From contig JAUVDU010000114.1 in assembly GCA_030595135.1 (NCBI GenBank), positions 1 through 6,016 on the forward strand: a DNA stretch of 6,016 nt, given 5' to 3'. The stretch's first letter is position 1, and each line of letters begins with the position of its first letter. Of this stretch, positions 1 to 5,827 are shown in pieces. The DNA comes from Deltaproteobacteria bacterium (GTDB taxonomy: Bacteria > Desulfobacterota > Anaeroferrophillalia > Anaeroferrophillales > Tharpellaceae). A program made the translations under genes and the position numbers. The notes below the pieces were generated by a model. The model had not been told where the DNA came from. It did no database searches and saw only the letters and a program-made list of their open reading frames with translations.

Positions 1-342
1 GGCCAGTTTCGCATTTTTGAAACCTATTCTTAAAGGGATTCTGCTTAAAGCTAAGAGCAAGCTGGTTCGGGCGGAACGATGCAGAGAATATGCCATCGCA
101 AAATTTAGTTTGCGTAACTGGCTTGCCTGCCGCAAAAGGCCTTTGATACCACTTTTAGAGCCTCGTTTGGCAAAAGGTATGACTCCTGCAAGCAGAGGAT
201 CACGTTTGACCAGGGTAGCTGCCAGCGGGGTTGTCATCATCCAGAGTTCAGCCTCGGGATAGAGTTTTTTTAAGCCCGCAATCAGAGGTGTCGAAAGGAT
301 GGTGTCGCCTAAGAAGCTGGTTTGGACAAGGAGTATTCTCAT
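1..342 (-). CDS. waaF: LPS heptosyltransferase (GT9 family, WaaF-like), N-terminal part only
   Basis: The reverse strand from the ATG at 342 gives 114 residues that run off the left edge, so the C-terminal two thirds are missing. The protein opens MRILLVQTSFLGDTILSTPL, the first beta strand and glycine loop typical of glycosyltransferase family 9 heptosyltransferases. It then shows the LKKLYPEAELWMMTTP and DPLLAGVIPFAK strands and a YSLHRSARTSLLLALSRIPLRIGF segment, all in the order expected for the N-terminal Rossmann domain of the GT-B fold. Family members move L-glycero-D-manno-heptose from ADP-heptose to the LPS inner core on the cytoplasmic face of the inner membrane. Its ATG overlaps the TGA of the upstream kinase gene (ATGA), so translation is probably coupled. 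The family is firm. The choice of WaaF (heptosyltransferase II) over WaaC or WaaQ rests on the N-terminal motif and the waaP neighbour, and is likely rather than certain. Confidence 0.85.
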   Translation of the reverse strand, partial: MRILLVQTSFLGDTILSTPLIAGLKKLYPEAELWMMTTPLAATLVKRDPLLAGVIPFAKRGSKSGIKGLLRQASQLRKLNFAMAYSLHRSARTSLLLALSRIPLRIGFKNAKLA

Positions 343-1169
343 CGCGGTCCCCGGCGCTTGAATTCGCGATAAAAAGCCTGGGCTCGTTTTTCAACCCGGC
401 TCCATAGTCGGTTTTCCCGTTTCAGGGATTCACGCCAAGGGCTTTGGCTATAGGTGGCGATAAAGCGTAAGCGATCCCTGGTTGTCAATCCAATCTCAAA
501 ACTTGAAAAATGCAACGCCGCCAGATCTTTGACCTGCCAGCGCTGAGGCAGTTTTTTTCGTTGCCGGACACGGTGAAGGTCGATCAGGTGCAAGGTCAGG
601 TTGTTGGGGGTGGGGGGGGTGCCGGCTTCAAGATCGAGGAGAAAATGGCAAATGTAGAGGTCACAGTGGTTGAGGCCCAAACGGTGCATCGCTCCCGTTA
701 TCTCCGCCACCCGCCGGATAAGGGCTCGCTTGAGGGTTGGTGATGGAGGCTTTGCGGGCCAGTCTCGGCAGTAATCTTCGAGGCTTTCAGTGTCGATTAA
801 ATCCTTGGTAATAATGAATGACTGTTTATTAACCGGATTTTTTCCCCGGCGACCGTAGGCCACCAGTGGAGTTGTCGGGATTTTCAGTTTTTCAAGAAGT
901 TTTATGGCCCGCCACTCATTTTCGGCCCCGCTGACCGGCCATTTGAAACGTAACAGACTTCTTAAGAAACGCCGCCAGCCGAGGCCGTGGTGCAGTTTGG
1001 CGAAGTAACTTTGACCATCCAGCGTAAATTGCAGCGTGCGGCGGCCATCCTTATGGCGATAGATGATACCGTCAAGGGCGAAAATTTTTGTGAAGGGGTC
1101 ACTCTTGAGCCATCCCTGCCGCCAATTGTCTGGTATCTCAAGGGTTTCTGAAGTTGTCTGTTGGTTCAT
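339..1169 (-). CDS. waaP: LPS core heptose(I) kinase WaaP/RfaP
   Basis: This is a 276-residue kinase-like protein, close to the roughly 265 residues of the enterobacterial enzyme, and it resembles WaaP along its whole length. WaaP phosphorylates the first heptose of the LPS inner core with ATP. Visible landmarks are the SDPF entry (23-26), the RRTLQF and SYFAKLHHG strand with the presumed ATP-binding Lys58, the ENEWRAI helix (83-89), SFIITKDL (117-124), SLEDYCRDW (129-137), the catalytic loop NHCDLYICHFLLD with Asp170, the metal-site IDLHR with Asp197, and RWQVKDLAALHFSSFEIGLT (210-229). The usual HRD is HCD here. A loop at 183-190 (GTPPTPNN) is encoded by a C8 tract followed by A and C5. The start is set at the ATG at 1169, because homology begins just after it and a GAGAAG sequence lies just upstream. 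An in-frame ATG at 1190 and a TTG at 1265 are possible but would add an unconserved basic leader. The stop overlaps the waaF start by four bases. Confidence 0.93.
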   Translation of the reverse strand: MNQQTTSETLEIPDNWRQGWLKSDPFTKIFALDGIIYRHKDGRRTLQFTLDGQSYFAKLHHGLGWRRFLRSLLRFKWPVSGAENEWRAIKLLEKLKIPTTPLVAYGRRGKNPVNKQSFIITKDLIDTESLEDYCRDWPAKPPSPTLKRALIRRVAEITGAMHRLGLNHCDLYICHFLLDLEAGTPPTPNNLTLHLIDLHRVRQRKKLPQRWQVKDLAALHFSSFEIGLTTRDRLRFIATYSQSPWRESLKRENRLWSRVEKRAQAFYREFKRRGPR

Positions 1170-1382
1170 TTTCTTCTCGGCTGGGGTCATTGCTGGTTTA
1201 AAGGGCGCAGCCCTCCAGCTTTGACCCCGTTTATGAGGGCGAAGCGATGGTCGTGCCGTTCTCAAGGTTTATTGAAGTCGTTGTTCGCGGAATTTTTCAA
1301 TTTAATTTTATTAAAGAGGCCTCCTTCTAACATAAATCTAAATTACGTGGAAACAAAATATCTTTTAATGAGTAGGCATCTA

Positions 1383-1411
1383 TTGAAATTGTCTCTCCTA
1401 TATGCTAGAGT
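1383..1411 (+). promoter_or_regulatory. candidate sigma-70 promoter for gltX
   Basis: TTGAAA at 1383-1388 matches five of six bases of the -35 consensus. After a 17-base spacer, TAGAGT at 1406-1411 matches four of six of the -10 consensus. TATGCT at 1401-1406 looks closer to a -10 box but sits only 12 bases away. A transcript would start near 1418, giving a leader of about 80 bases before the gltX ATG at 1499, and would begin inside the inverted repeat at 1414-1440. A second -10-like TACAAT at 1478-1483 has no good -35 partner. The assignment is by eye only. Confidence 0.35.
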
Positions 1412-1413
1412 AT

Positions 1414-1440
1414 ACACTATAAAACTGCTCTGGATAGTGT
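1414..1440. repeat. 7-bp inverted repeat at the presumed gltX transcription start
   Basis: ACACTAT (1414-1420) and ATAGTGT (1434-1440) are perfect reverse complements separated by 13 bases. The left arm also belongs to a near-palindrome TAGAGTATACACTA (1406-1419), which is symmetrical around GTATAC except for one base pair. Position and symmetry would suit an operator or a small leader hairpin. No known regulator site is recognised. Confidence 0.4.
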
Positions 1441-1498
1441 CGAGTAGTAAAGTATCTTTTAATCATGTGATTTTTTATACAATATTTTAGGTTAACTA

Positions 1499-2983
1499 AT
1501 GACTGAAGAAATTAGAGTACGGTTTGCACCGAGTCCGACCGGTTATCTCCATATTGGTGGAGCGAGAACCGCAATTTTGAACTGGCTGTTTGCGCGTCAG
1601 AACAATGGAAAATTAATTTTACGGATAGAGGATACGGATATTGAGCGTTCAACCAGCGAGATGACTCAGGGGATTCTCGATGGTCTTGAGTGGCTCGGGA
1701 TTGAGTGGGACGAAGGTCCTTTTTACCAGACCGATTTTATCAAGGAACATATAGTTGCGGCCGAGCGTCTGCTGGCTTCCGGTCACGCCTATAAATGTTT
1801 TTGTTCCAAAGAGCTACTTGAAGAGAAACGGGAGAAAGCCAAGGCCTTAAAAGATGATTTTCGTTATGATCGCACCTGTCGCGGCTTAAGCGAGGCCAAA
1901 GTTGCTGAATTCGAAGCCGCCGGGCGTCCTTATGTCATTCGATTGAAGGTGCCGGAGGGCGATGGAGCGGTTGTTTTCGATGATGCGGTCTATGGTACAA
2001 TAACCAAGCGGTACCAGGATATTGAGGATTTTATCATTGTTCGGGCCAACGGTCAGCCTCTCTATCCGCTTTCAAATGTGGTTGATGATGCCCGTGATCG
2101 CATCAGTCATGTGATTCGTGGTCAGGATGGTCTTGGTAACACCCCGAAACAGATCTTGATTTATCAGGCGTTAGGTGAGAAACTGCCGGTTTTTGCCCAC
2201 ATGTGTTTGACTCTCGATCCCAAAAGGGCGAAGATTTCAAAACGTAAGCATGGCGAATTAGTTGCCATCCATTTTTATCGGGAGCATGGTTTTCTGCCTT
2301 GGGCCCTGGTTAACTTTCTGATGCTTCTGGGCTGGTCGACTCCTGAATCGAGAGAGTATTTTTCATATGAAGAACTGCTTGAGGAGTTCTCTTTTAAGGG
2401 CATGAATCGGGCAAATTCGGTCTTTAATGTCAACATAAACGACCCCAAATTTATCACCGATCCCAAAGCTGTTAATATGAACGCCCACTATATTAAGACT
2501 TTGCCTCTGTCAGAGCTTGAGCCCTATGTCCGGGCCGAACTGGAAAAGGCCGGTTTGTGGCAGGAGGCTTACGCGGGTGAAAAACGGGAGTGGTTTTTGG
2601 CGACAGTCGACCTTATTCGAGCCCGCTATCACCTGCTGACCGATTTTGCGACCCTCGGTCTGCCCTATTTCAGTGATGATGTTGAGGTCAGTATTGATGA
2701 TAAACCCCGGCGGAGAAATCTCGAAAAATTTCCCAGTTTACGTGAATGGCTGCCGCAGTTGGCGGATCGTCTTGAAAATATGGCTGATTTCAGTGAGGCG
2801 GCGATTGAAGAAATCATGCGGGCTCTGGCCGATGAGGTGGAGGTCAAGCCCGGAGTCATTATTAATGGAGTGAGAACCGTGATTACCGGCCAGCTGGCCG
2901 GCCCCGGTTTGTTTGAGATAGTTACGACAATCGGTCGCGAACGAGTCGTTGCCCGTTTGCGTCGTACACCGCAAATTATTTAA
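1499..2983 (+). CDS. gltX: glutamyl-tRNA synthetase GltX (class I)
   Basis: This 494-residue enzyme charges tRNA-Glu with glutamate using ATP in the cytoplasm; the length is normal for bacterial GluRS. It starts MTEEIRVRFAPSPTGYLHIGG. The HIGH signature is HIGG at 18-21, RIEDTD follows at 42-47, and the KMSKS signature is KISKR at 245-249. Cys100, Cys102 and Cys127 lie in the zinc-type insertion of the tRNA acceptor-binding region (YKCFCS, then YDRTC). The C-terminal half (about 320-494) is the helical anticodon-binding domain. The region YPLSNVVDDARDRISHVIRG, then QDGLGNTPKQ (about 189-218), departs from the common VVVDDHLM and RGxDHxxNT wording. The first ATG matches the family start, although only a weak TAGG ribosome site precedes it. 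The sequence does not show whether the enzyme is discriminating or also charges tRNA-Gln. The chemoreceptor gene follows after 17 bases and is probably co-transcribed. Confidence 0.97.
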   Translation: MTEEIRVRFAPSPTGYLHIGGARTAILNWLFARQNNGKLILRIEDTDIERSTSEMTQGILDGLEWLGIEWDEGPFYQTDFIKEHIVAAERLLASGHAYKCFCSKELLEEKREKAKALKDDFRYDRTCRGLSEAKVAEFEAAGRPYVIRLKVPEGDGAVVFDDAVYGTITKRYQDIEDFIIVRANGQPLYPLSNVVDDARDRISHVIRGQDGLGNTPKQILIYQALGEKLPVFAHMCLTLDPKRAKISKRKHGELVAIHFYREHGFLPWALVNFLMLLGWSTPESREYFSYEELLEEFSFKGMNRANSVFNVNINDPKFITDPKAVNMNAHYIKTLPLSELEPYVRAELEKAGLWQEAYAGEKREWFLATVDLIRARYHLLTDFATLGLPYFSDDVEVSIDDKPRRRNLEKFPSLREWLPQLADRLENMADFSEAAIEEIMRALADEVEVKPGVIINGVRTVITGQLAGPGLFEIVTTIGRERVVARLRRTPQII

Positions 2984-2986
2984 TTT

Positions 2987-2997
2987 AGGGGAGGGAA
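2987..2997 (+). promoter_or_regulatory. strong ribosome binding site of the chemoreceptor gene
   Basis: AGGGGAGGGAA lies between the gltX stop (2981-2983) and the ATG at 3001. It is a much better Shine-Dalgarno sequence than the one before gltX, and it fixes the start of the chemoreceptor. With only 17 bases between the genes there is no room for a separate promoter of the usual kind, which supports read-through from gltX. Confidence 0.8.
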
Positions 2998-3000
2998 GTA

Positions 3001-5019
3001 ATGAAGCAGCGCAAATTGAGCACTCGGATCCTGACGCCGGTAGTGGTTGTAACTATTCTGTTTTCAATTGCGTTGTATTTTATGGGGTCGATGACCCTAA
3101 ATTGTTTGATCGAAGACTCCCTCAATGAGATGGTCGCGGCCAAGGTTGTTGATATCGGAAACCGGCAGCAGCAGATTGCTAACAAGGTTCTCTCCGAGGC
3201 CGCTCTTTTCAGTCAGGCTGAAGCCGTAGTCGAGGCATACGAAGTGGCTCACGGAGGCAATTTGACGGTGGCTGAAGACCTTGTAACCGCCGCCGCCCGG
3301 GAAAAATTGCGCGATTATTTCGCTTCCGTCGAAAAAGGTTACGTTGCAGCCTTGGGGGTTAATAATTTCAGGGTTCATTTTCATCTGCCCAGTATTCGCA
3401 GCCTTTTGCGCCTCTGGAAAACAAAGCAGAAAAGCTGTGATGATTTAAGCTCTTTTCGGGAAACGATCAAGACTATTGCCGGGTCACCCCATAAACCGTT
3501 GACCGGGATTGAGATTGGTCGCGGTGGTTTTGCGATCCGCGGCCTGGCTCCAATCATGGCTCCCGGTGGTCGTTACCTGGGTTCGGTCGAAGTTCTTTCA
3601 AGTTACACTCCGCTGGTCAAAAATTCCATTGCTAATAAAAATGAGTCGATCACTGTCTATATGAACAGTGAATTTCTGCCGATTGCCAGCCGTCTTCAGG
3701 ATAGTAAGAAATATCCTCTTGCCGGGGGTAAATTTGTCCGGGTTACGAGTACCGCCGTTGACTTGAGTGAGCGTTTGATTTCGGTTGACCTGCTTGAACG
3801 CGGGAAAACCGCCGTTGTCAAAGAGTATAAGGAAGATTTTCTTTTGACCGCTTTTCCGGTCAAGGATTATCAGGATCGTCAGATCGGGGTGATGGTCTAT
3901 CTCTATAATGCGAGTGAGCGTTTTGCTATGAGAGAGCAGATCAAGTGGGGGATTGCCCTTATCTCTCTGGCTCTCCTGTTCTTGATCAGTATTGTTTTAA
4001 TATTAATATTGAGAACTGTAACCAAGCCGTTGGCCCAGGCTTCCGGCGGTCTCAAAGAGGCGGCTGATCAGGTGACCTCGGCTGCGCATGAAATTTCGAG
4101 TTCGAGCCAAACCCTGGCCGAAAGTTCGTCGGAACAGGCAGCCTCGGTTGAAGAGACCGGTGCGGCACTCGAAGATATTGCTTCAATGGCCCGCCAGAAT
4201 GCGGATAATGCCAACTCGGCTAATGGCCTTTCTCAGGAGATGGGGCAATCGACAGCTAAGGGTAAAGATGTGATGGGACGTATGAGTGATGCGGTCAATG
4301 AGATTAAAAAATCTTCCGATGATACGGCCAAGATCATCAAAGTGATTGAAGAGATCGCTTTCCAGACCAATCTTTTGGCGCTTAATGCCGCAGTTGAGGC
4401 CGCTCGGGCCGGTGAAGCCGGAGCCGGTTTCGCGGTGGTGGCCGATGAAGTTAGAAATTTGGCTAAACGCAGTGCCGATTCAGCGGCGGAAACTTCACGT
4501 CTGATTGAAGATTCGGTCGCAAAAGCGGATCAAGGGGTTAACTTGGCGGTCGAGGTTGATACGGTTCTCGGCGAAGTTGTCGACCATGTTGCCAAAGTCC
4601 AGGCGTTGGTGGCCGAGATCGCTGCCGCTTCCGGTGAACAGTCGGAAGGTATCGGCCGGATAACCAATTCGATCGGTGAGATTGAAAAGGCGACTCAGGG
4701 AAATGCGGCAACTGCGGAAGAGACCGCTGCCGCTTCGGAAGAGTTGAATGCTCAGGCTGAAATGATGCGGGAGATGACGGCTGATATTAATCAGGTTATT
4801 GGCGGTGATTCATCGGCTTCGGTTGGAATGCAATCCTCATCAGTTAGAGGAATCGACCGATCAGCGAGGAGATTGCCTCAGGCGACAGCCAGACCGAAGG
4901 CTACCAGGAAGGCGCCAGCCCTCTCTGCTCCTGCGTCACAAAAGGCCGGGAAAACGAAAAACCCCTCAGCGGAAGAGATCATTCCATTCGATGACAACGA
5001 CGATTTTGAAGATTTTTAG
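3001..5019 (+). CDS. methyl-accepting chemotaxis protein with periplasmic double-Cache sensor
   Basis: A 672-residue transmembrane chemoreceptor. A short basic N-terminus leads into membrane helix 1 (about 11-33). The periplasmic sensor runs from about 34 to 315, and membrane helix 2 from about 316 to 338. The sensor carries [25 protein letters not shown] and [17 protein letters not shown] (125-185), which resemble the double-Cache type listed as dCache_3; the ligand is unknown. TKPL (341-344) follows helix 2, but no full HAMP domain is present and the coiled coil begins at once. The signalling tip is [20 protein letters not shown] (451-470) followed by [20 protein letters not shown], the CheA/CheW-contact hairpin. 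SVEETGAAL (382-390) and [12 protein letters not shown] (571-582) look like methylation segments. Residues 601-658 form a basic Pro/Ala-rich linker, and the acidic tail ends in DFEDF, which fits the CheR-docking pentapeptide pattern x-[HFYW]-x-x-[HFYW]. Its role is to relay a periplasmic signal to CheA and the flagellar motor. No che genes are visible in the window. Confidence 0.95.
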   Translation: MKQRKLSTRILTPVVVVTILFSIALYFMGSMTLNCLIEDSLNEMVAAKVVDIGNRQQQIANKVLSEAALFSQAEAVVEAYEVAHGGNLTVAEDLVTAAAREKLRDYFASVEKGYVAALGVNNFRVHFHLPSIRSLLRLWKTKQKSCDDLSSFRETIKTIAGSPHKPLTGIEIGRGGFAIRGLAPIMAPGGRYLGSVEVLSSYTPLVKNSIANKNESITVYMNSEFLPIASRLQDSKKYPLAGGKFVRVTSTAVDLSERLISVDLLERGKTAVVKEYKEDFLLTAFPVKDYQDRQIGVMVYLYNASERFAMREQIKWGIALISLALLFLISIVLILILRTVTKPLAQASGGLKEAADQVTSAAHEISSSSQTLAESSSEQAASVEETGAALEDIASMARQNADNANSANGLSQEMGQSTAKGKDVMGRMSDAVNEIKKSSDDTAKIIKVIEEIAFQTNLLALNAAVEAARAGEAGAGFAVVADEVRNLAKRSADSAAETSRLIEDSVAKADQGVNLAVEVDTVLGEVVDHVAKVQALVAEIAAASGEQSEGIGRITNSIGEIEKATQGNAATAEETAAASEELNAQAEMMREMTADINQVIGGDSSASVGMQSSSVRGIDRSARRLPQATARPKATRKAPALSAPASQKAGKTKNPSAEEIIPFDDNDDFEDF

Positions 5020-5027
5020 GTTATTAA

Positions 5028-5068
5028 TTGATGATGTTGATGTCTACATCAACGTCAACATCAACATT
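5028..5068. repeat. CATCAA/TTGATG hexamer cluster between convergent genes
   Basis: Direct units CATCAA (5047-5052), CGTCAA (5053-5058), CATCAA (5059-5064) and a partial CATT face inverted copies TTGATG at 5028-5033 and 5037-5042. The cluster fills most of the gap between the chemoreceptor stop and the queH stop. Read in some frames it spells alternating Asp/Val or Asn/Ile, but these readings belong to spurious frames. It looks like a small tandem duplication that built the hairpins described separately. Confidence 0.7.
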
Positions 5069-5070
5069 TT
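5032..5070 (+). terminator. possible terminator after the chemoreceptor gene, two alternative hairpins
   Basis: Hairpin A pairs 5032-5043 with 5046-5057. Its core is TTGATGT/ACATCAA, extended outward by five pairs including one G-T wobble; an RNA would open the innermost pair to give a four-base loop. Hairpin B pairs ATGTTGATGT (5034-5043) perfectly with ACATCAACAT (5058-5067) and runs directly into TTTT (5067-5070). The two exclude each other. The stems are AT-rich and the T-run is short, so termination strength is uncertain. The position between two convergent stop codons supports a terminator role, possibly in both directions. Confidence 0.45.
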
Positions 5071-5102
5071 CCAAAATAACATCGCCATGAATATGGTTCG
5101 GT

Positions 5103-5645
5103 TTAGCCATAAAGTTTTTTAGCTCCCAAATAACGTTCTCCTTCACTGTAGATGCAGCCGCAATATTGTTGGCGATACATCTCTTTCTCTTTTGAGAGAT
5201 CAATTCCTTCACGCCAGCCTGCACGAAAATCTTCGTAATGGAACTTAACCCCGTAGCGGCGACCCAGTTCCCGGCCGAGTTCACAAATTTTTTCATGTTG
5301 TTGGAATTTGCTGTAGAGCAGGGTCGTGGTGAAAGCTTCAAATTTGCCTTTATGGGCGATTTTGGCCGCTTTCTCAAGGCGGTCATGGTAGCAGAAGAGA
5401 CAGCGCTGTTCCTCACGAAAAACCGCGTTTTTTAAAAAATTGACGAGCTCGTAGCGTTCATCAACAATCAGCGGCAACTCCTCTTCCCGAGCCCATTCAG
5501 CCAGCGTGTCGCGGCGTTTTTGCCACTCCGTGTAAGGGTGGATATGATTGTAGTAAAAGGCTCGTAACTGGTGGCCTTGCCGGCGCATTCGCATGACTGG
5601 ATAGATGGCGCAAGGGCCGCAACAGCAGTGTAGAAGAATCTTCAT
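5103..5645 (-). CDS. queH: epoxyqueuosine reductase QueH
   Basis: This 180-residue protein belongs to the QueH family (formerly DUF208). QueH reduces epoxyqueuosine to queuosine at G34 of tRNAs with GUN anticodons and replaces the unrelated cobalamin enzyme QueG in many bacteria. All the family cysteine clusters are present: HCCCGPC at 6-12 near the N-terminus, RCLFCYHDRLEKAA (81-94, with Cys82 and Cys85) and QYCGC (160-164, with Cys162 and Cys164). These provide ligands for the iron-sulfur cluster and a mononuclear metal. YNHIHPYTEW (32-41) and FTTTLLYSKFQQHEKI (105-120) are also characteristic. The ATG at 5645 fits the family start exactly, but the bases just upstream (ACTACC) contain no Shine-Dalgarno sequence. 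The gene is convergent with the chemoreceptor and divergent from tRNA-His, which encodes one of its pathway's substrates. A 57-base palindrome lies 33 bases upstream of the start. Confidence 0.95.
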   Translation of the reverse strand: MKILLHCCCGPCAIYPVMRMRRQGHQLRAFYYNHIHPYTEWQKRRDTLAEWAREEELPLIVDERYELVNFLKNAVFREEQRCLFCYHDRLEKAAKIAHKGKFEAFTTTLLYSKFQQHEKICELGRELGRRYGVKFHYEDFRAGWREGIDLSKEKEMYRQQYCGCIYSEGERYLGAKKLYG

Positions 5646-5658
5646 GGTAGTATCTGAC

Positions 5659-5672
5659 GCGGGGAAACCCGC
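5659..5672. promoter_or_regulatory. short GC hairpin in the queH leader
   Basis: GCGGG (5659-5663) and CCCGC (5668-5672) form a five-pair GC stem around GAAA, which on the plus strand is a GNRA-type tetraloop. On the minus strand, the sense of queH mRNA, the loop reads TTTC. The hairpin lies 14 bases upstream of the queH ATG and takes the space where a ribosome site would be sought, between the start codon and the large palindrome. It could affect initiation, but it carries no recognised motif. Confidence 0.4.
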
Positions 5673-5677
5673 AAGTA

Positions 5678-5734
5678 AGTGCCTTACAGGTTATTTTCTT
5701 GTTTTTAAAACAAGAAAATAACCTGTAAGGCACT
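5678..5734. repeat. perfect 57-base palindrome (28-bp arms, 1-base centre)
   Basis: The left arm 5678-5705 starts AGTGCCTTACAGG and ends CTTGTTTT. The right arm 5707-5734 is its exact reverse complement, and the single T at 5706 is the centre. Symmetry stops abruptly at both ends (5677 and 5735 do not pair). The outer halves of the arms are mixed in composition and the inner halves AT-rich. The palindrome stands in the divergent gap between queH and tRNA-His, so neither gene ends here. No T-run typical of a terminator follows on the side leading to queH, and only AAATTTT follows on the other. No flanking target-site duplication is visible. It may be a small palindromic mobile repeat, abutted terminal inverted repeats of a lost element, a dyad protein site, or a leader hairpin of queH. 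The structure is certain and the function unknown. Confidence 0.95.
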
Positions 5735-5745
5735 AAATTTTCAGG

Positions 5746-5804
5746 TTGACAGATGGGAGCTTTTCCATTAGTTAGTGACGCCTTCGGAAAATAATGGGTA
5801 ATAA
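5746..5804 (+). promoter_or_regulatory. candidate promoter region for tRNA-His
   Basis: A perfect -35 box TTGACA lies at 5746-5751, 12 bases beyond the palindrome, but the hexamer 17 bases on (TAGTTA, 5769-5774) is a poor -10. A second option pairs GTGACG (5775-5780) with TAATAA (5799-5804) at 18 bases, which would start transcription near 5811, shortly before the tRNA at 5828. AATAAT at 5790-5795 is a good -10 but lacks a -35 partner. A promoter is needed in this gap because no gene upstream reads in this direction. Which boxes are used cannot be settled by eye. Confidence 0.35.
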
Positions 5805-5821
5805 GTCTGTTTTTACCGAAG
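5782..5821 (+). repeat. inverted repeat just upstream of tRNA-His
   Basis: CTTCGG plus AAAA (5782-5791) pairs with TTTT (5811-5814), a bulged A at 5815, and CCGAAG (5816-5821). The 19-base loop contains the TAATAA candidate -10. It ends seven bases before the mature tRNA. It may be a precursor-leader stem or an operator, or it may be coincidental. Confidence 0.35.
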
Positions 5822-5827
5822 ATCTAT

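Larger units (their letters stand above)
1170..1498. other. divergent intergenic region between waaP and gltX, AT-rich in its gltX-proximal part
   Basis: About 330 bases without a convincing gene. The part next to waaP (1170-1265) is open in the waaP frame but has no family homology. From about 1290 onward it is clearly richer in A and T than the flanking genes, as promoter DNA usually is. On the minus strand, TTGTTT (1356-1351) and TATGTT (1334-1329), spaced 16 bases, make a weak candidate promoter for the waaP operon. On the same strand an AAGGAGG lies at 1325-1319, but no start codon sits at a usable distance. An 11-base direct repeat TATCTTTTAAT occurs at 1359-1369 and 1453-1463. A plus-strand frame running through 1161-1490 has neither recognisable protein features nor a ribosome site. 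Confidence 0.6.

Noticed and set aside
510..743. 77-codon plus-strand frame inside waaP
   Set aside because: It lies opposite a clearly conserved kinase gene and is explained as an antisense shadow. Its Gly-run comes from the homopolymer.
1170..1265. N-terminal extension of WaaP from a TTG at 1265 (or the ATG at 1190)
   Set aside because: The added residues are basic and unlike WaaP family starts. The TTG has no good ribosome site, and family similarity begins just after the ATG at 1169.
1161..1490. 109-codon plus-strand frame upstream of gltX
   Set aside because: It overlaps the 5' end of waaP, runs through AT-rich promoter-like DNA, has no ribosome site, and its product shows no domain or compositional sense.
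5028..5068. CRISPR-like array
   Set aside because: The six-base units are contiguous, with no spacers, and far too short for CRISPR repeats.
5024..5416. Minus-strand frame ending in repeated Val-Asp dipeptides
   Set aside because: It overlaps queH in another frame. The Val-Asp run is only the hexamer repeat read in that frame.
5497..5733. 78-codon minus-strand frame starting with GTG in the palindrome
   Set aside because: It overlaps the conserved start of queH in a different frame and has no recognisable features.
5678..5734. Palindrome as a standard intrinsic terminator
   Set aside because: No gene ends toward it from either side: queH starts leftward and tRNA-His starts rightward. The leftward exit has no T-run.
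5646..5740. preQ1 riboswitch in front of queH
   Set aside because: I looked for the small H-type pseudoknot layout with an A-rich tail and did not see it. The two hairpins there are simple stems. A covariance-model search would be decisive.
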